Positions 27,485-36,309 of a DNA stretch of 64,000 nucleotides are shown here, piece by piece. The notes under the pieces are model-generated. The model worked only from the letters and a program-made list of their open reading frames with translations, made no database searches and was not told the origin of the DNA. The number at the start of each line of letters is the position of its first letter. Position 1 is the first letter of the stretch. Location: assembly GCA_902792435.1 (NCBI GenBank), contig CADAZN010000001.1, forward strand, positions 248,001-312,000, read 5' to 3'. The position numbers were made by a program, and so were the translations under genes. The stretch is from an uncultured Bacteroidales bacterium (GTDB lineage: Bacteria > Bacteroidota > Bacteroidia > Bacteroidales > Muribaculaceae).

Positions 27485-27524
27485 ATCTAAAAGCGCTTTT
27501 CAAATTTCAAATAAGGAGTGCCAA

Positions 27525-29246
27525 TTATTTTACAAGCACCTTCTTGCCATTAATCACATAAACACCAGTAGGGAGCCCCTTAGTAGCCTCGGATGGATTA
27601 ACACCTTGACGCACTAGAACGCCCTTCATGTCATAGACATCAACACCCTTGGCATCACTGCCAACTTGAGAGATTGCAGTAACAACAGGAGCATTGGCAG
27701 TAACATTAGGCAGCACGCTCTCCACCTCATTGCTCTGAGTGAAGAAGATGTCGCTGATGATTATGTTCTCGTAAGCATCGAGTGAAGCATTGGCCTTAAC
27801 CTTGAGTGTGATAATTGCATCGCTACCAGTAACAATCTCATCATTGTTGATAGAGAAACCTAGCAAACGAATTGAACCATCGGGGTTAGCACCAGTCATC
27901 AACGTGTGAGAAGCGGCACGACCTGTGAGCTCTGCTCCCTCAAGTGTGAGGCCTTGTGGCAAAGTCACATCCATCTGGAAGCCAGCATAAGGCGTAGCAT
28001 TATCGAGATTTATCGCAATAGTGCCAATTGCTGGGTCGTAGTCGCCGATGCTCAACACATCGTTGGTAGCAGCCTTTGGAGCCATCAAAGCAGGCGCCGA
28101 ACTGTTGCCCACTGCGATATTGGCGATTGCAATTAGGTCGGTGATGTTGATTGAGCCGCTTGCATTCACATCGGCAGCTTCCTCAACAAACACCTCGGGA
28201 GTGATGCCCACAATATAATTGGCAACGCACATAACGTCGGTGACATTAACTTTCTTATCGGAGTTAACATCACCTGGAATGGGTTGTTCTTCAAATGGCA
28301 ATGTGCCAGTTTCAAGGACAATCTTAGCATTACCACCAATGAATCCCATACCGTCGCGAACAGGGTCGGCAAGTGTGATATTACCCATATCAAACACTGT
28401 CTCACTGGTCACTACAGCTTGAGCATCTTGATTAGTAAGCACATCGGCATAACCATCGGCGTTCTGCTCCCAGTTGTAGAGACCAAAATGATAGGTGATA
28501 CCGGTCTGGTTGTCCTTATAATCGGCAAGTACCTGATTGGGGTTTACCCATGTGTTCTTTTCCTCACCAGGTGTAAACTCAGGCACAAACCCATAATCAA
28601 GGAAATTGTAGATAGTCACCTTATTATTATAGTAGTAGAGATAAACAGGGAACGATGCCACCTCGCCTGTGTTATAAACGTGATCACTACTGTCGAAGTC
28701 GACCTCATCGTAGGTCATAGTAGCATTGCTAGCAATGAACTGCGTGAACATGCCGTTGTCGTACATCGCACCAGCGTTCACATAGGTGTCATTGTCAGGG
28801 TCATAATAGATTAGAGCCAAGTTCCATGTGGTAGAAATTGTGAAACCACTAGAGTTGACACGGCCCGAAAGAGTGGTGTTCAGCACTGTGTTAACATTGC
28901 TATTGTCAACTACCGATTGAGCAACAACATAGAGATAGCATGTGTATTGCTCATATTGGTAAGTATAAACACTTTGAGGCAAGAACTGGATGGTATTAGC
29001 ACCCCAATTCACGCTGAAAGTGAGGTCGCTACCTTGAGCGAAATAGTTAGACACCGTCACGCGACTGGTGCCTCCTGTGTAGGCCATCGACACGCGGTTA
29101 GAGCCAATGGTGCCACCCGTTTGGATGTCACGATCCATCTCGATGTTGATGCTTGCGAGCTTCTCGGCAGTGAATGCCGAAGCCGCCCACGACAGATTTG
29201 TCGTGGCAAACGCAAGCAATAAGATTGCAAAAAGATGTTTTTTCAT
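27525..29246 (-). CDS. Secreted protein with beta-rich domain, dockerin, cohesin-like module and sorting tail
   Basis: A 573-residue exported protein. Signal peptide 1 to about 22; a beta-rich domain (about 23-320) whose repeated SNYFAQGSDLTFSVNWGANTI and YNFLDYGFVPEF parts are reminiscent of lipocalin-like folds; a dockerin at 326-380 (DVNSDKKVNVTDV and DVNASGSINITDL); a single cohesin-like module at 397-519 (IGDYDPAIGTIAINLDN, FQMDVTLPQGLTL, GRAASHTLM); and a C-terminal tail at 526-573 (VDVYDMKGVLVRQG, GLPTGVYVINGKKVLVK) of the type IX sorting kind. Carrying both binding partners in one chain is unusual. It lies 24 bases after the 641-residue gene and 40 before the scaffoldin-like gene, so it is in the same operon. 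Confidence 0.83.
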   Translation of the reverse strand: MKKHLFAILLLAFATTNLSWAASAFTAEKLASINIEMDRDIQTGGTIGSNRVSMAYTGGTSRVTVSNYFAQGSDLTFSVNWGANTIQFLPQSVYTYQYEQYTCYLYVVAQSVVDNSNVNTVLNTTLSGRVNSSGFTISTTWNLALIYYDPDNDTYVNAGAMYDNGMFTQFIASNATMTYDEVDFDSSDHVYNTGEVASFPVYLYYYNNKVTIYNFLDYGFVPEFTPGEEKNTWVNPNQVLADYKDNQTGITYHFGLYNWEQNADGYADVLTNQDAQAVVTSETVFDMGNITLADPVRDGMGFIGGNAKIVLETGTLPFEEQPIPGDVNSDKKVNVTDVMCVANYIVGITPEVFVEEAADVNASGSINITDLIAIANIAVGNSSAPALMAPKAATNDVLSIGDYDPAIGTIAINLDNATPYAGFQMDVTLPQGLTLEGAELTGRAASHTLMTGANPDGSIRLLGFSINNDEIVTGSDAIITLKVKANASLDAYENIIISDIFFTQSNEVESVLPNVTANAPVVTAISQVGSDAKGVDVYDMKGVLVRQGVNPSEATKGLPTGVYVINGKKVLVK

Positions 29247-29270
29247 TGTTTTGATGTATTTATGATTTGG

Positions 29271-31196
29271 TTATTTATAAAGTTTCTTAGATGTGGTGCA
29301 ATTACCATTGTCATAAGTAGTAACAACAATGTTCACACCATTGAACGGAGTAGCGCTCTCAATGCCTAGCAAGTTGTAATACTTAATGTCAACCACTTTG
29401 CCAGTATTCTCAACAGCGTTGATTGCAGTGGGCACGTCTATCAAGCGTAATGGATAAACAACATACTCGGCCGAAAGGTCACCAGTAACAGGAGAGCTCT
29501 GGTTGCCGTCTTTAAGAAGCTGAGCGTTACTAGTTGCCGGTGCCATTTTTCTCAATATTGCGTCAAACTCATAGACATATCCATCATTAGGATTCCCTGC
29601 AGGAAAATAATCCCAGTTAACCTTGATGCCACCTGAAAGGTTATCGACATTGCCGTCGCTCATAGTATAGAAATTGCCATCGGTAGCATTATAGCATGCC
29701 CATGTTATGAAAGCATATTCCTGCACCTTTGGAGCCACGAAGAAGAAATGGCTAGTTGGCACATAATAATCCTCGTTAAAACTTGGCATGATATATATGT
29801 TGGGCTCGTAAAGGCTGGCATTGCCTACCACTGGAGTCGAAGTCACTGCGATAGTGGGGTTAACCTTGTCAACAAGTTTGCCAGTAATGCTCTTGCCCTT
29901 GATGATCTTACCTAAATAGTTGTCGGGATCAGAAACACCAGTGAGCATCACCCAGTTGCTTTGGTCAAAATCAGCTACTGGCTGCAGTTTAGTGTTACCC
30001 ATATACTCAGCTTCAATTCTACCAAGGAAGTCGATTTGGCCATCGCTAATATGTGATGGGTACTTATATTTTCCCATATCTTTTGCGAAGAGCACGTTGC
30101 CCAAAGTCACGGGATAGTTATTATAAGAGGGGCCAAGTCGGCAAGAACCATTAACATAATCCCATCCACCCTGGTCGTTATTATTTGCCAAACCACTAGT
30201 GAGACTGAAATAGTTCTTGTTGTTGTCACGGCCATCAAAATTTACAAAAGCACTGTAATGCACGCCATCGGTAGTCTCCATCGGCTGACCAACAGTAGGA
30301 TTCCAATCGTTGTTATTTGCTTGGCCAAGTACATAGTAAGTAGGATATGAACCATTGTTTACAAAGCCTGTAATATCCTGAGAGCATTGCGAAACTGTGA
30401 GTGCATTAGTGCTAAGATCCAAGTCAAGTTTATAACGACCCTTTTCAATCATAAAGGCGTTTTGATTCCGGCTCACCCCCATAGGAGCACTCAGCACGCC
30501 GTCAACAGTAGCAACGCCCACAAGGTCGTCATAAACCTCATAATCCTCGCCAACTGTTCCATCGTTGACAATATCGACGAGATCGGTTTTGATAATTGTC
30601 ATCTTTGAGCGTTCAAAATACTCAACCACACGAGAACTACTGGGTGTATACCAATAAGTACCTTGAGCAATCACACATCCCCAAGGGTTATCAAGTGTTA
30701 TCTCTCCTTTTTCTAAATCAATTGTTCCATTACAATCAGTTCCTCCAGAATAAGTATAGTAGACTCTCTCATTATAGATAGTGGTAACTCCTTGTGGATA
30801 ATAGACCATGTGAGCAACAAGAGCATGTTGATAGCCGGTCCAACTAAATTTTGTCGTTTTGCCTAAATAGGCAACTCGCCATGTGAAAGATGCTTTTGTA
30901 TCACTCTCCCAAGTAAGTGATGTAACACTTGCTCCATAATTAATAGGCAAATTCACAACTGCCGAAGAAGTATTTACAATATCAGTATTCCTATAAAAGT
31001 TATTAAATGTCAATTGCTGGGTTGATGAATCCCAAACAACAGTTACGGTATTAGTCCTCACAACTTGACCATTTCGATAGTCTTCTTGCAAGAAATCCTG
31101 AGTAAATGATGCTGGTTGTGCATTTGCAATATTTGTCGCAAATGTTGTGAGCAAAGCGACAAATAAAGATAAAGATAAGGTAAAGAATTTTCTCAT
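29271..31196 (-). CDS. Large secreted paralogue with inserted carbohydrate-binding-like region
   Basis: A 641-residue exported protein, unrecognised as a whole. The signal peptide (ending NANA) is followed by QPASFTQDFLQEDYRNGQVV, nearly identical to the start of the 270-residue protein at 31346-32158, and the likeness continues to about residue 195 (CNGTIDLEKGEITLDNPWGC). Residues about 196-590 have no counterpart there; YYVLGQANNNDWNP and TTDGVHYSAFVNFDG resemble SusE/SusF-type starch-binding modules, so carbohydrate binding is possible. The last 50 residues (KYYNLLGIESATPFNGVNIVV) match the tail of the paralogue and look like a sorting domain. First gene of the operon. Confidence 0.78.
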   Translation of the reverse strand: MRKFFTLSLSLFVALLTTFATNIANAQPASFTQDFLQEDYRNGQVVRTNTVTVVWDSSTQQLTFNNFYRNTDIVNTSSAVVNLPINYGASVTSLTWESDTKASFTWRVAYLGKTTKFSWTGYQHALVAHMVYYPQGVTTIYNERVYYTYSGGTDCNGTIDLEKGEITLDNPWGCVIAQGTYWYTPSSSRVVEYFERSKMTIIKTDLVDIVNDGTVGEDYEVYDDLVGVATVDGVLSAPMGVSRNQNAFMIEKGRYKLDLDLSTNALTVSQCSQDITGFVNNGSYPTYYVLGQANNNDWNPTVGQPMETTDGVHYSAFVNFDGRDNNKNYFSLTSGLANNNDQGGWDYVNGSCRLGPSYNNYPVTLGNVLFAKDMGKYKYPSHISDGQIDFLGRIEAEYMGNTKLQPVADFDQSNWVMLTGVSDPDNYLGKIIKGKSITGKLVDKVNPTIAVTSTPVVGNASLYEPNIYIMPSFNEDYYVPTSHFFFVAPKVQEYAFITWACYNATDGNFYTMSDGNVDNLSGGIKVNWDYFPAGNPNDGYVYEFDAILRKMAPATSNAQLLKDGNQSSPVTGDLSAEYVVYPLRLIDVPTAINAVENTGKVVDIKYYNLLGIESATPFNGVNIVVTTYDNGNCTTSKKLYK

Positions 31197-31219
31197 AAAT
31201 GTATAAAAATACGAATTGC

Positions 31220-31227
31220 CAAATTTA
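31220..31227 (-). promoter_or_regulatory. Candidate -7 box of the cohesin/dockerin operon
   Basis: TAAATTTG on the minus strand, about 24 bases before the 641-residue gene. The -33 region reads TTTTC, a partial match. Confidence 0.5.
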
Positions 31228-31282
31228 AATTAGAGAAAAACATGAAAACTCTTCATATTTATACCCCCTATATCAGCAATAA

Positions 31283-31328
31283 GAGGGTGTGCCAAAATGC
31301 AAGCTAACCGGCATTTCGAAACACCCTC
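31283..31328 (-). terminator. Terminator of the 270-residue paralogue gene
   Basis: Two nested stems: GAGGGTGT (31283-31290) with ACACCCTC (31321-31328), and AAATGC (31295-31300) with GCATTT (31311-31316). It separates the small paralogue from the downstream operon. Confidence 0.75.
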
Positions 31329-31345
31329 CTATTGATGCAAATATA

Positions 31346-32158
31346 CTATCTCATTAACTGCTTTGAAACAGTCTTTTGACCGTTGCTGTACTCCTTAACG
31401 ACGATGTTCAAGCCATTGAAAGGCTGAGTCGACTCTACGCCAAGAGTGTTGTAGTAACGAGTGTTCATTAGTTGAGCGCCAGCGTTGACATCCTCGATGC
31501 CAGTTGAAGTGCGTTCCATGAGAGAGTTCTCAAAATACTCAATAACGATAGATGCACTCATGTTGTTCCAGTTGTTATTACCCACAACGCATCCCCAAGG
31601 ATCGGTGATTTCGATTGTTCCGGCAGCAACATCGATAGTGCCGTGGCAATCTTGTCCACCATAATAGGCATAATAACTACCGGGATCAACATTATTATTG
31701 ATTGGGTCATAAATTCTTACAGGATTTGAAACATGCTGGAAGCGAGCCACAACAGCTGCCTTATAGGTGCGGAAGGAGGAATAAGAGAAAGGTAGATTGG
31801 CAAACACATCGCTTTGGCCCATGGAGCAGGCGCGCCATGTGAAATTAGCCTTTGTGTCGCTCACCCAAGTCAAGGTTGTTGGGCTTGAAGTATCGGTTGC
31901 ATAAGATGGGAAAACGAGGTTAATGACTTGATCATTCACCATATCGTTAGCATAAAAATTGTTGAATGTCAACACACCTGCATCCTTGTCCCAAACCACA
32001 TTGAGAGTGTTAGTCCTAACAACATTGCCATCACGAAAGTCTTGTTGATGGAAATTGCTATTAAACGATGCGGGCTGTGCATTTGCTTTAAAGCCCGTGT
32101 TACCCAATGCAACAAGCAAAAGGGTCATAATTCCTGATAGAGTAATTAATCTTTTCAT
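31346..32158 (-). CDS. Small secreted paralogue with sorting tail
   Basis: A 270-residue exported protein of unknown function. Signal peptide 1 to about 27 (FKANA), then QPASFNSNFHQQDFRDGNVV and a beta-rich domain to about residue 215 containing VVWDKDAGVLTFNNFYANDM and DTKANFTWRAC. It shares this domain and the C-terminal tail (RYYNTLGVESTQPFNGLNIVV, then lysine/glutamine-rich end) with the 641-residue protein but lacks the central 390 residues. It has its own promoter and terminator, so it is a separate unit beside the operon. The pair looks like a gene duplication followed by domain insertion or loss. Confidence 0.8.
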   Translation of the reverse strand: MKRLITLSGIMTLLLVALGNTGFKANAQPASFNSNFHQQDFRDGNVVRTNTLNVVWDKDAGVLTFNNFYANDMVNDQVINLVFPSYATDTSSPTTLTWVSDTKANFTWRACSMGQSDVFANLPFSYSSFRTYKAAVVARFQHVSNPVRIYDPINNNVDPGSYYAYYGGQDCHGTIDVAAGTIEITDPWGCVVGNNNWNNMSASIVIEYFENSLMERTSTGIEDVNAGAQLMNTRYYNTLGVESTQPFNGLNIVVKEYSNGQKTVSKQLMR

Positions 32159-32224
32159 ATCAATACCTTTTAATTGTTAAAAAATTTTGGTTTATATCTT
32201 TTTAGTACATTATTTAAAAACAAG

Positions 32225-32256
32225 CAAAGTTATAAATTGTCATTAACACAAGCAAA
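32225..32256 (-). promoter_or_regulatory. Promoter of the small secreted paralogue
   Basis: Minus strand: TTTG (32253-32256), 20 bases, TAACTTTG (32225-32232). Leader about 60 bases. Confidence 0.72.
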
Positions 32257-32344
32257 TTTAGAAAGATTTTTTTTTATAAAAAACGATAGGGACGAATATT
32301 TATTCCAGATATATGCAGAAATTTCCACTCAACATAAAAAGGTT

Positions 32345-32375
32345 TTTGTAATATCAACGATTTTGTTTAAATTTG
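32345..32375 (+). promoter_or_regulatory. Promoter of trpS
   Basis: TTTG (32345-32348), 19 bases, TAAATTTG (32368-32375). The leader is about 33 bases, too short for a T-box or attenuator. Confidence 0.82.
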
Positions 32376-32414
32376 CACTTTATTATTTAGAAACAATTAA
32401 TCAAAAACAATAAT

Positions 32415-33506
32415 ATGAAAAAAGTTATTCTTACTGGCGACCGCCCAACAGGCAAGCTCCACCTAGGGCACTATGTGGGTTCTCTGCGCCGACGTGTAGA
32501 ACTACAGAACGCAGGAGATTATGAGAAAATGTTTGTTTTTATGGCCGATGTTCAGGCGTTGACCGACAATGCCGACAACCCTGAGAAGATTCGTCAAAAC
32601 ATAATAGAAGTGGCACTTGACTACCTCTCGGCCGGCCTTGACCCAGAGAAGTGCATAATCTTCATCCAGAGCCATATTCCCGAACTTGCCGAGCTCACCA
32701 CCTACCTGATGAACCTCATCACTGTGAGCCGCGTAGAGCGCAACCCCACTGTTAAGACCGAAATCAAGATGCGCAACTTCGAGGCAAACATACCATTAGG
32801 TTTCTTCTGCTATCCCGTTAGCCAAGCAGCCGACATCACATTGTTCAAGGCAGATATCGTGCCTGCTGGCGAGGACCAAAAACCAATGCTTGAGATTACT
32901 CGCGAGCTAGTGCGTCGTTTCAATAGCACCTATGGCGAAGTGCTTGTGGAGCCCGATATCATGCTTCCCGAGAACGAGACTGCACGACGCTTGCCCGGAA
33001 CCGACGGCAAGGAGAAAATGAGCAAGAGCTTGGGCAACTGCATCTACCTAAGCGATGACGCCGACACCGTATGGCAGAAGGTTCGCTCCATGTTCACCGA
33101 CCCCAACCACTTGAACGTGAGCGACCCCGGCACAGTGGAAGGAAATGCAGTATTCACCTATCTTGACGCTTTCTCAAAGGACGAGCATTTTGCCAAATAT
33201 CTGCCTGAGTACCAAAACCTCGACGAAATGAAAGACCACTACCGTCGCGGTGGACTCGGCGACATGAAATGCAAGAAACTCCTCAACAGCATCCTAAACG
33301 AGATGCTCGAGCCCATTCGCCAACGTCGTCATGAGCTGCAACAAGACATTCCCGAAATCTACAACATCTTGCGCCGTGGCACCGAAAAAGCTCGCGAGAC
33401 TGCAGCCAAGACTATGGACGAAGTGCGCAATGCAATGAAGATCAATTATTTTGAAGACAAGGAACTCATCAACCAACAAGCTGAGTATTTCAAGAATCTT
33501 CAATAA
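32415..33506 (+). CDS. trpS: Tryptophanyl-tRNA synthetase
   Basis: A 363-residue class I synthetase charging tRNA-Trp. The HIGH-like motif is LHLGHYVG near residue 17, and the KMSKS loop is [10 protein letters not shown] at about 197-206. [25 protein letters not shown] is the standard N-terminus. Length is slightly longer than the usual 330-340 because of a C-terminal helical extension. The glycerophosphodiesterase gene starts 18 bases after its stop and is probably co-transcribed, with no obvious functional connection. Confidence 0.97.
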   Translation: MKKVILTGDRPTGKLHLGHYVGSLRRRVELQNAGDYEKMFVFMADVQALTDNADNPEKIRQNIIEVALDYLSAGLDPEKCIIFIQSHIPELAELTTYLMNLITVSRVERNPTVKTEIKMRNFEANIPLGFFCYPVSQAADITLFKADIVPAGEDQKPMLEITRELVRRFNSTYGEVLVEPDIMLPENETARRLPGTDGKEKMSKSLGNCIYLSDDADTVWQKVRSMFTDPNHLNVSDPGTVEGNAVFTYLDAFSKDEHFAKYLPEYQNLDEMKDHYRRGGLGDMKCKKLLNSILNEMLEPIRQRRHELQQDIPEIYNILRRGTEKARETAAKTMDEVRNAMKINYFEDKELINQQAEYFKNLQ

Positions 33507-33524
33507 TAAAATTTAACACCTAAC

Positions 33525-35429
33525 ATGAAAAAGACATTATTTGCTCTTCTTGCCCTGACTTGTGTAATCGATGTTTGGGCATGGAAGCCTATCTTTATTG
33601 GCCATCGCGGCAGCTACATGGGCGTGATGAACACTGTTGAAGCCTACAACAACGGCGTAGACCATTACGGATATCAAGGGCTTGAGTGCGATGTGCGCGT
33701 CACAGCCGACGGTTACTATGTGATTAGTCACGACGAGACCACCAACGCGGTGGGTGGCAACCTCACCGTAGCCAATGCCACCCTGGCCGAACTACAGGCC
33801 GAGACCTACACGCAAACTCGCGGCGGTGTGACCTATACAGGCCACATATGCACAGTTGCCGAATATCTTGACATCTGCGCAGAAAAAAACGTGATTCCAG
33901 TTGTTGAACTCAAATGGACAACAGGAATCAACAACAACGACATGAGCAAGTTCCCCGGCTTGGCAGCACTAATTGAGGAAAAAGGCTTGACAAACAAAGC
34001 CATAATCCTCACGTCGATGCGCAATTCGCTGGAATATGTGCGCACCAACTTTCCTGCCCTCAAATGCCAATTCTTGTGCAACAGCAACTGGGCGACCCAC
34101 TTTGAGTGGATTGTGCAATGGGGCCTGATGCCAAGCATCCAAGCTGGATGCCTTGACAAATATACAGTGAAAAAGTTTCATGACAAAGGTCTTGAAGTTG
34201 CTGTTTGGACAGTAAACTCACTGGCGAACTATAAGCTTTATGGCGAAATGGGAGTGGCAATGATTACTTGCGACTACCTCATGCCTAGTGAGATGCCTGA
34301 ACTTGAAGACATCGACTGGAATTCTATTGTCGAGCCACAGGAGCCTCTTGAAGTTGTCGTTGACACATTGTTCTCTTATACTCGTGAAAAAGGAAACCTC
34401 CCCGCAAATTTTCCCTCGGGGCTTGATGCCGACGCCTCGCCCTACAAATCGGCACAGCAAGCCGCAATATCAAATGATGGTGTGTTCTATGCCAACAACT
34501 ACACCACAAGCACACTTGTGATACTCAAGCCCGACGGAACAATAAGCGAGGCACCAGGCACCAGCAGCCATGGTATATGCTTCGACGGCGCAGGAAACCT
34601 AATACAACGCAACGACGGTGTCACCAAGAATCCATGTTCTATCCTTATCTACCCTGGCGGTGACATTAGCACCACACCCATTGATGTAGAATTTGAACTT
34701 GACGAAGAAGGCCAAACCAACTTCATAAGCGCCATTGGCGATGTGATGAGCGAAGAAGGTGGTTATGTTTACCATTATCAGAACGGTAGATCTTATGTTT
34801 CCCTCGTCAAAATTGTTAATGGCGAACTTGAAGACATCGAAACGACCGATGCCGTATCATTTGCCGGCTCAACAGCTGGAGTGATTTATCCCATCGACAA
34901 CGACCCTTATCATTTCATTTATCAAGTGAGAAACCAAGGCTACAACCTCTACAACGGCAGTGACAAGGGCAAGTACATCCCCGGTTCGCTCACCACAACT
35001 CCACCCAACAGCAACTCGTCGGTGGGTGGTGCCTATTTTGTTCTTGATGGTCACGAGATGTTTCTCTATACCAGCGGAACAAACTACAATGGGGGCTTCA
35101 CGATTCGCGACATGAGTGCCGAAGCTGCAGCGGTAGCCACAATTCCGCCCATGGGCTCAGGAGGCTATTCGGCCAACCCATCGGTGGGCTCATTCTTTAA
35201 CGTGGTACCCGAAAGAGGCAAGAGCGTGATAGTCTATGAATACACAATGGGAAACGGTTATGCTGCCTATCGTGTCCATACCACCGACTATACTGCAATC
35301 GACGGCATTAACGTTGACACCCCTTCTACACAAGACAACAACTACTATGACCTCACAGGCCGCAAGATGAACGGAGGCATACCTTCAGGCATTTACATCC
35401 ATAACGGCAAAAAGGTCATCGTTAGATAA
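33525..35429 (+). CDS. Secreted glycerophosphodiester phosphodiesterase with long C-terminal extension
   Basis: A 634-residue exported enzyme. The signal peptide (1 to about 19) precedes a GDPD TIM barrel to about residue 270 with the catalytic set His27-Arg28 (GHRGS), Glu54 and Asp56 (LECDV) and His69 (ISHDE). It should release glycerol-3-phosphate from deacylated phospholipids or similar diesters. Residues about 290-600 are a beta-rich region with phrases such as VILKPDGTISEAPGTSSHGICFDGAG that suggest a propeller or sensor fold. The protein ends in a sorting-type tail (YYDLTGRKMNGGIPSGIYIHNG), like the secreted proteins in the neighbouring block, so it is probably cell-surface bound. Confidence 0.88.
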   Translation: MKKTLFALLALTCVIDVWAWKPIFIGHRGSYMGVMNTVEAYNNGVDHYGYQGLECDVRVTADGYYVISHDETTNAVGGNLTVANATLAELQAETYTQTRGGVTYTGHICTVAEYLDICAEKNVIPVVELKWTTGINNNDMSKFPGLAALIEEKGLTNKAIILTSMRNSLEYVRTNFPALKCQFLCNSNWATHFEWIVQWGLMPSIQAGCLDKYTVKKFHDKGLEVAVWTVNSLANYKLYGEMGVAMITCDYLMPSEMPELEDIDWNSIVEPQEPLEVVVDTLFSYTREKGNLPANFPSGLDADASPYKSAQQAAISNDGVFYANNYTTSTLVILKPDGTISEAPGTSSHGICFDGAGNLIQRNDGVTKNPCSILIYPGGDISTTPIDVEFELDEEGQTNFISAIGDVMSEEGGYVYHYQNGRSYVSLVKIVNGELEDIETTDAVSFAGSTAGVIYPIDNDPYHFIYQVRNQGYNLYNGSDKGKYIPGSLTTTPPNSNSSVGGAYFVLDGHEMFLYTSGTNYNGGFTIRDMSAEAAAVATIPPMGSGGYSANPSVGSFFNVVPERGKSVIVYEYTMGNGYAAYRVHTTDYTAIDGINVDTPSTQDNNYYDLTGRKMNGGIPSGIYIHNGKKVIVR

Positions 35430-35475
35430 ACCCTAATGACCGATTCGGGATAAACCCAACTACCAACAACGAAAC

Positions 35476-35524
35476 GAAGACGGTTCTCTAGCCATTAGCG
35501 GGAAAACCGTCTTCTCTGCATTAA
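35476..35524. terminator. Hairpin between convergent GDPD and Sel1 genes
   Basis: GAAGACGGTT (35476-35485) pairs perfectly with AACCGTCTTC (35515-35524) around a 29-base loop. No long T run on either strand, so the terminator call is moderate. Confidence 0.65.
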
Positions 35525-35537
35525 TGAGGAAAAGTTC

Positions 35538-36296
35538 TTACCACGTCTCGCGTATTCTCATGAGAATGTTTTGTGCCAGTTTATGTCCCTGGCGAGAGGC
35601 TTCCTTTAACCACTTTTTAGCCTTATGAACATTCTTTGCCACACCTTCGCCAGCGGCATAGCACAGGCCAAGCATATACTGAGCGTCGGCATCGCCTTGA
35701 AGGGATGCCTCACGGAACCAATAGGCCGCCTCTTTCTTGTCCATGTCAACGCCTTCACCCAGTTGGTAACAGCTGCCCAAATTGAACTGGGCGCCAGGGC
35801 AACCCTGCTTAGCGGCTCGGCGATACCATCGCACGGCAACCTCCTGGTTCTGTGCTACTCCTCCATTGCCATAGTCAAAAATTTTACCTATCACAAACTG
35901 CGCTGAAGGTTCACCGAAATAGGCTTGTAACATAGCCATCTCATAGGCTTTCTTATATAGGGAATTGGCTTTCCCCATATTAACCGAGCAGCCTTTGCCT
36001 GTCTCGTAGCAATAGGCTAAGAAATAGAGTCCAGCAGGATAATCCTGTTCTGCCGACTTCATAGCCCAGACAAAAGCCAGCGAATCATTCTCCTCAACGC
36101 CATAACCACTGTGATAGCAGCTAGCGAGCTGACACTGTGCCTCGGCGTCGCCGTTGCATGCGAGCTGATAAGAGTTAAGAGCTTTGCCATACATCGCTTC
36201 AGGCGCCTTGTTATCTCCCTCATGCAATGCCAACATTGTGGCACTACACGAGAACAAAAACAATAATATTGCTCCTAAACGACGCATGGAACGCAA
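35538..36296 (-). CDS. Exported Sel1-repeat protein
   Basis: A 252-residue protein with an N-terminal signal sequence and about five Sel1-like repeats (A-x-(A/C)Q-x-x-LG-x-CY-x-x-G-x-GV pattern, e.g. GAQFNLGSCYQLGEGVDMDKKEAAYWFREAS). Sel1 repeats are alpha/alpha solenoids that scaffold protein complexes, often in the periplasm. It lies 13 bases after trxA on the same strand, and dnaE-trxA-sel1 seems to be one transcript. Specific partners are unknown. Confidence 0.86.
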   Translation of the reverse strand: MRSMRRLGAILLFLFSCSATMLALHEGDNKAPEAMYGKALNSYQLACNGDAEAQCQLASCYHSGYGVEENDSLAFVWAMKSAEQDYPAGLYFLAYCYETGKGCSVNMGKANSLYKKAYEMAMLQAYFGEPSAQFVIGKIFDYGNGGVAQNQEVAVRWYRRAAKQGCPGAQFNLGSCYQLGEGVDMDKKEAAYWFREASLQGDADAQYMLGLCYAAGEGVAKNVHKAKKWLKEASRQGHKLAQNILMRIRETW

Positions 36297-36309
36297 TCAT
36301 TGTTAGAGA

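Noticed and set aside
32174-32413. 79-codon plus-strand frame before trpS
   Set aside because: It spans two promoters (one per strand) and has AT-driven composition; not a credible gene.
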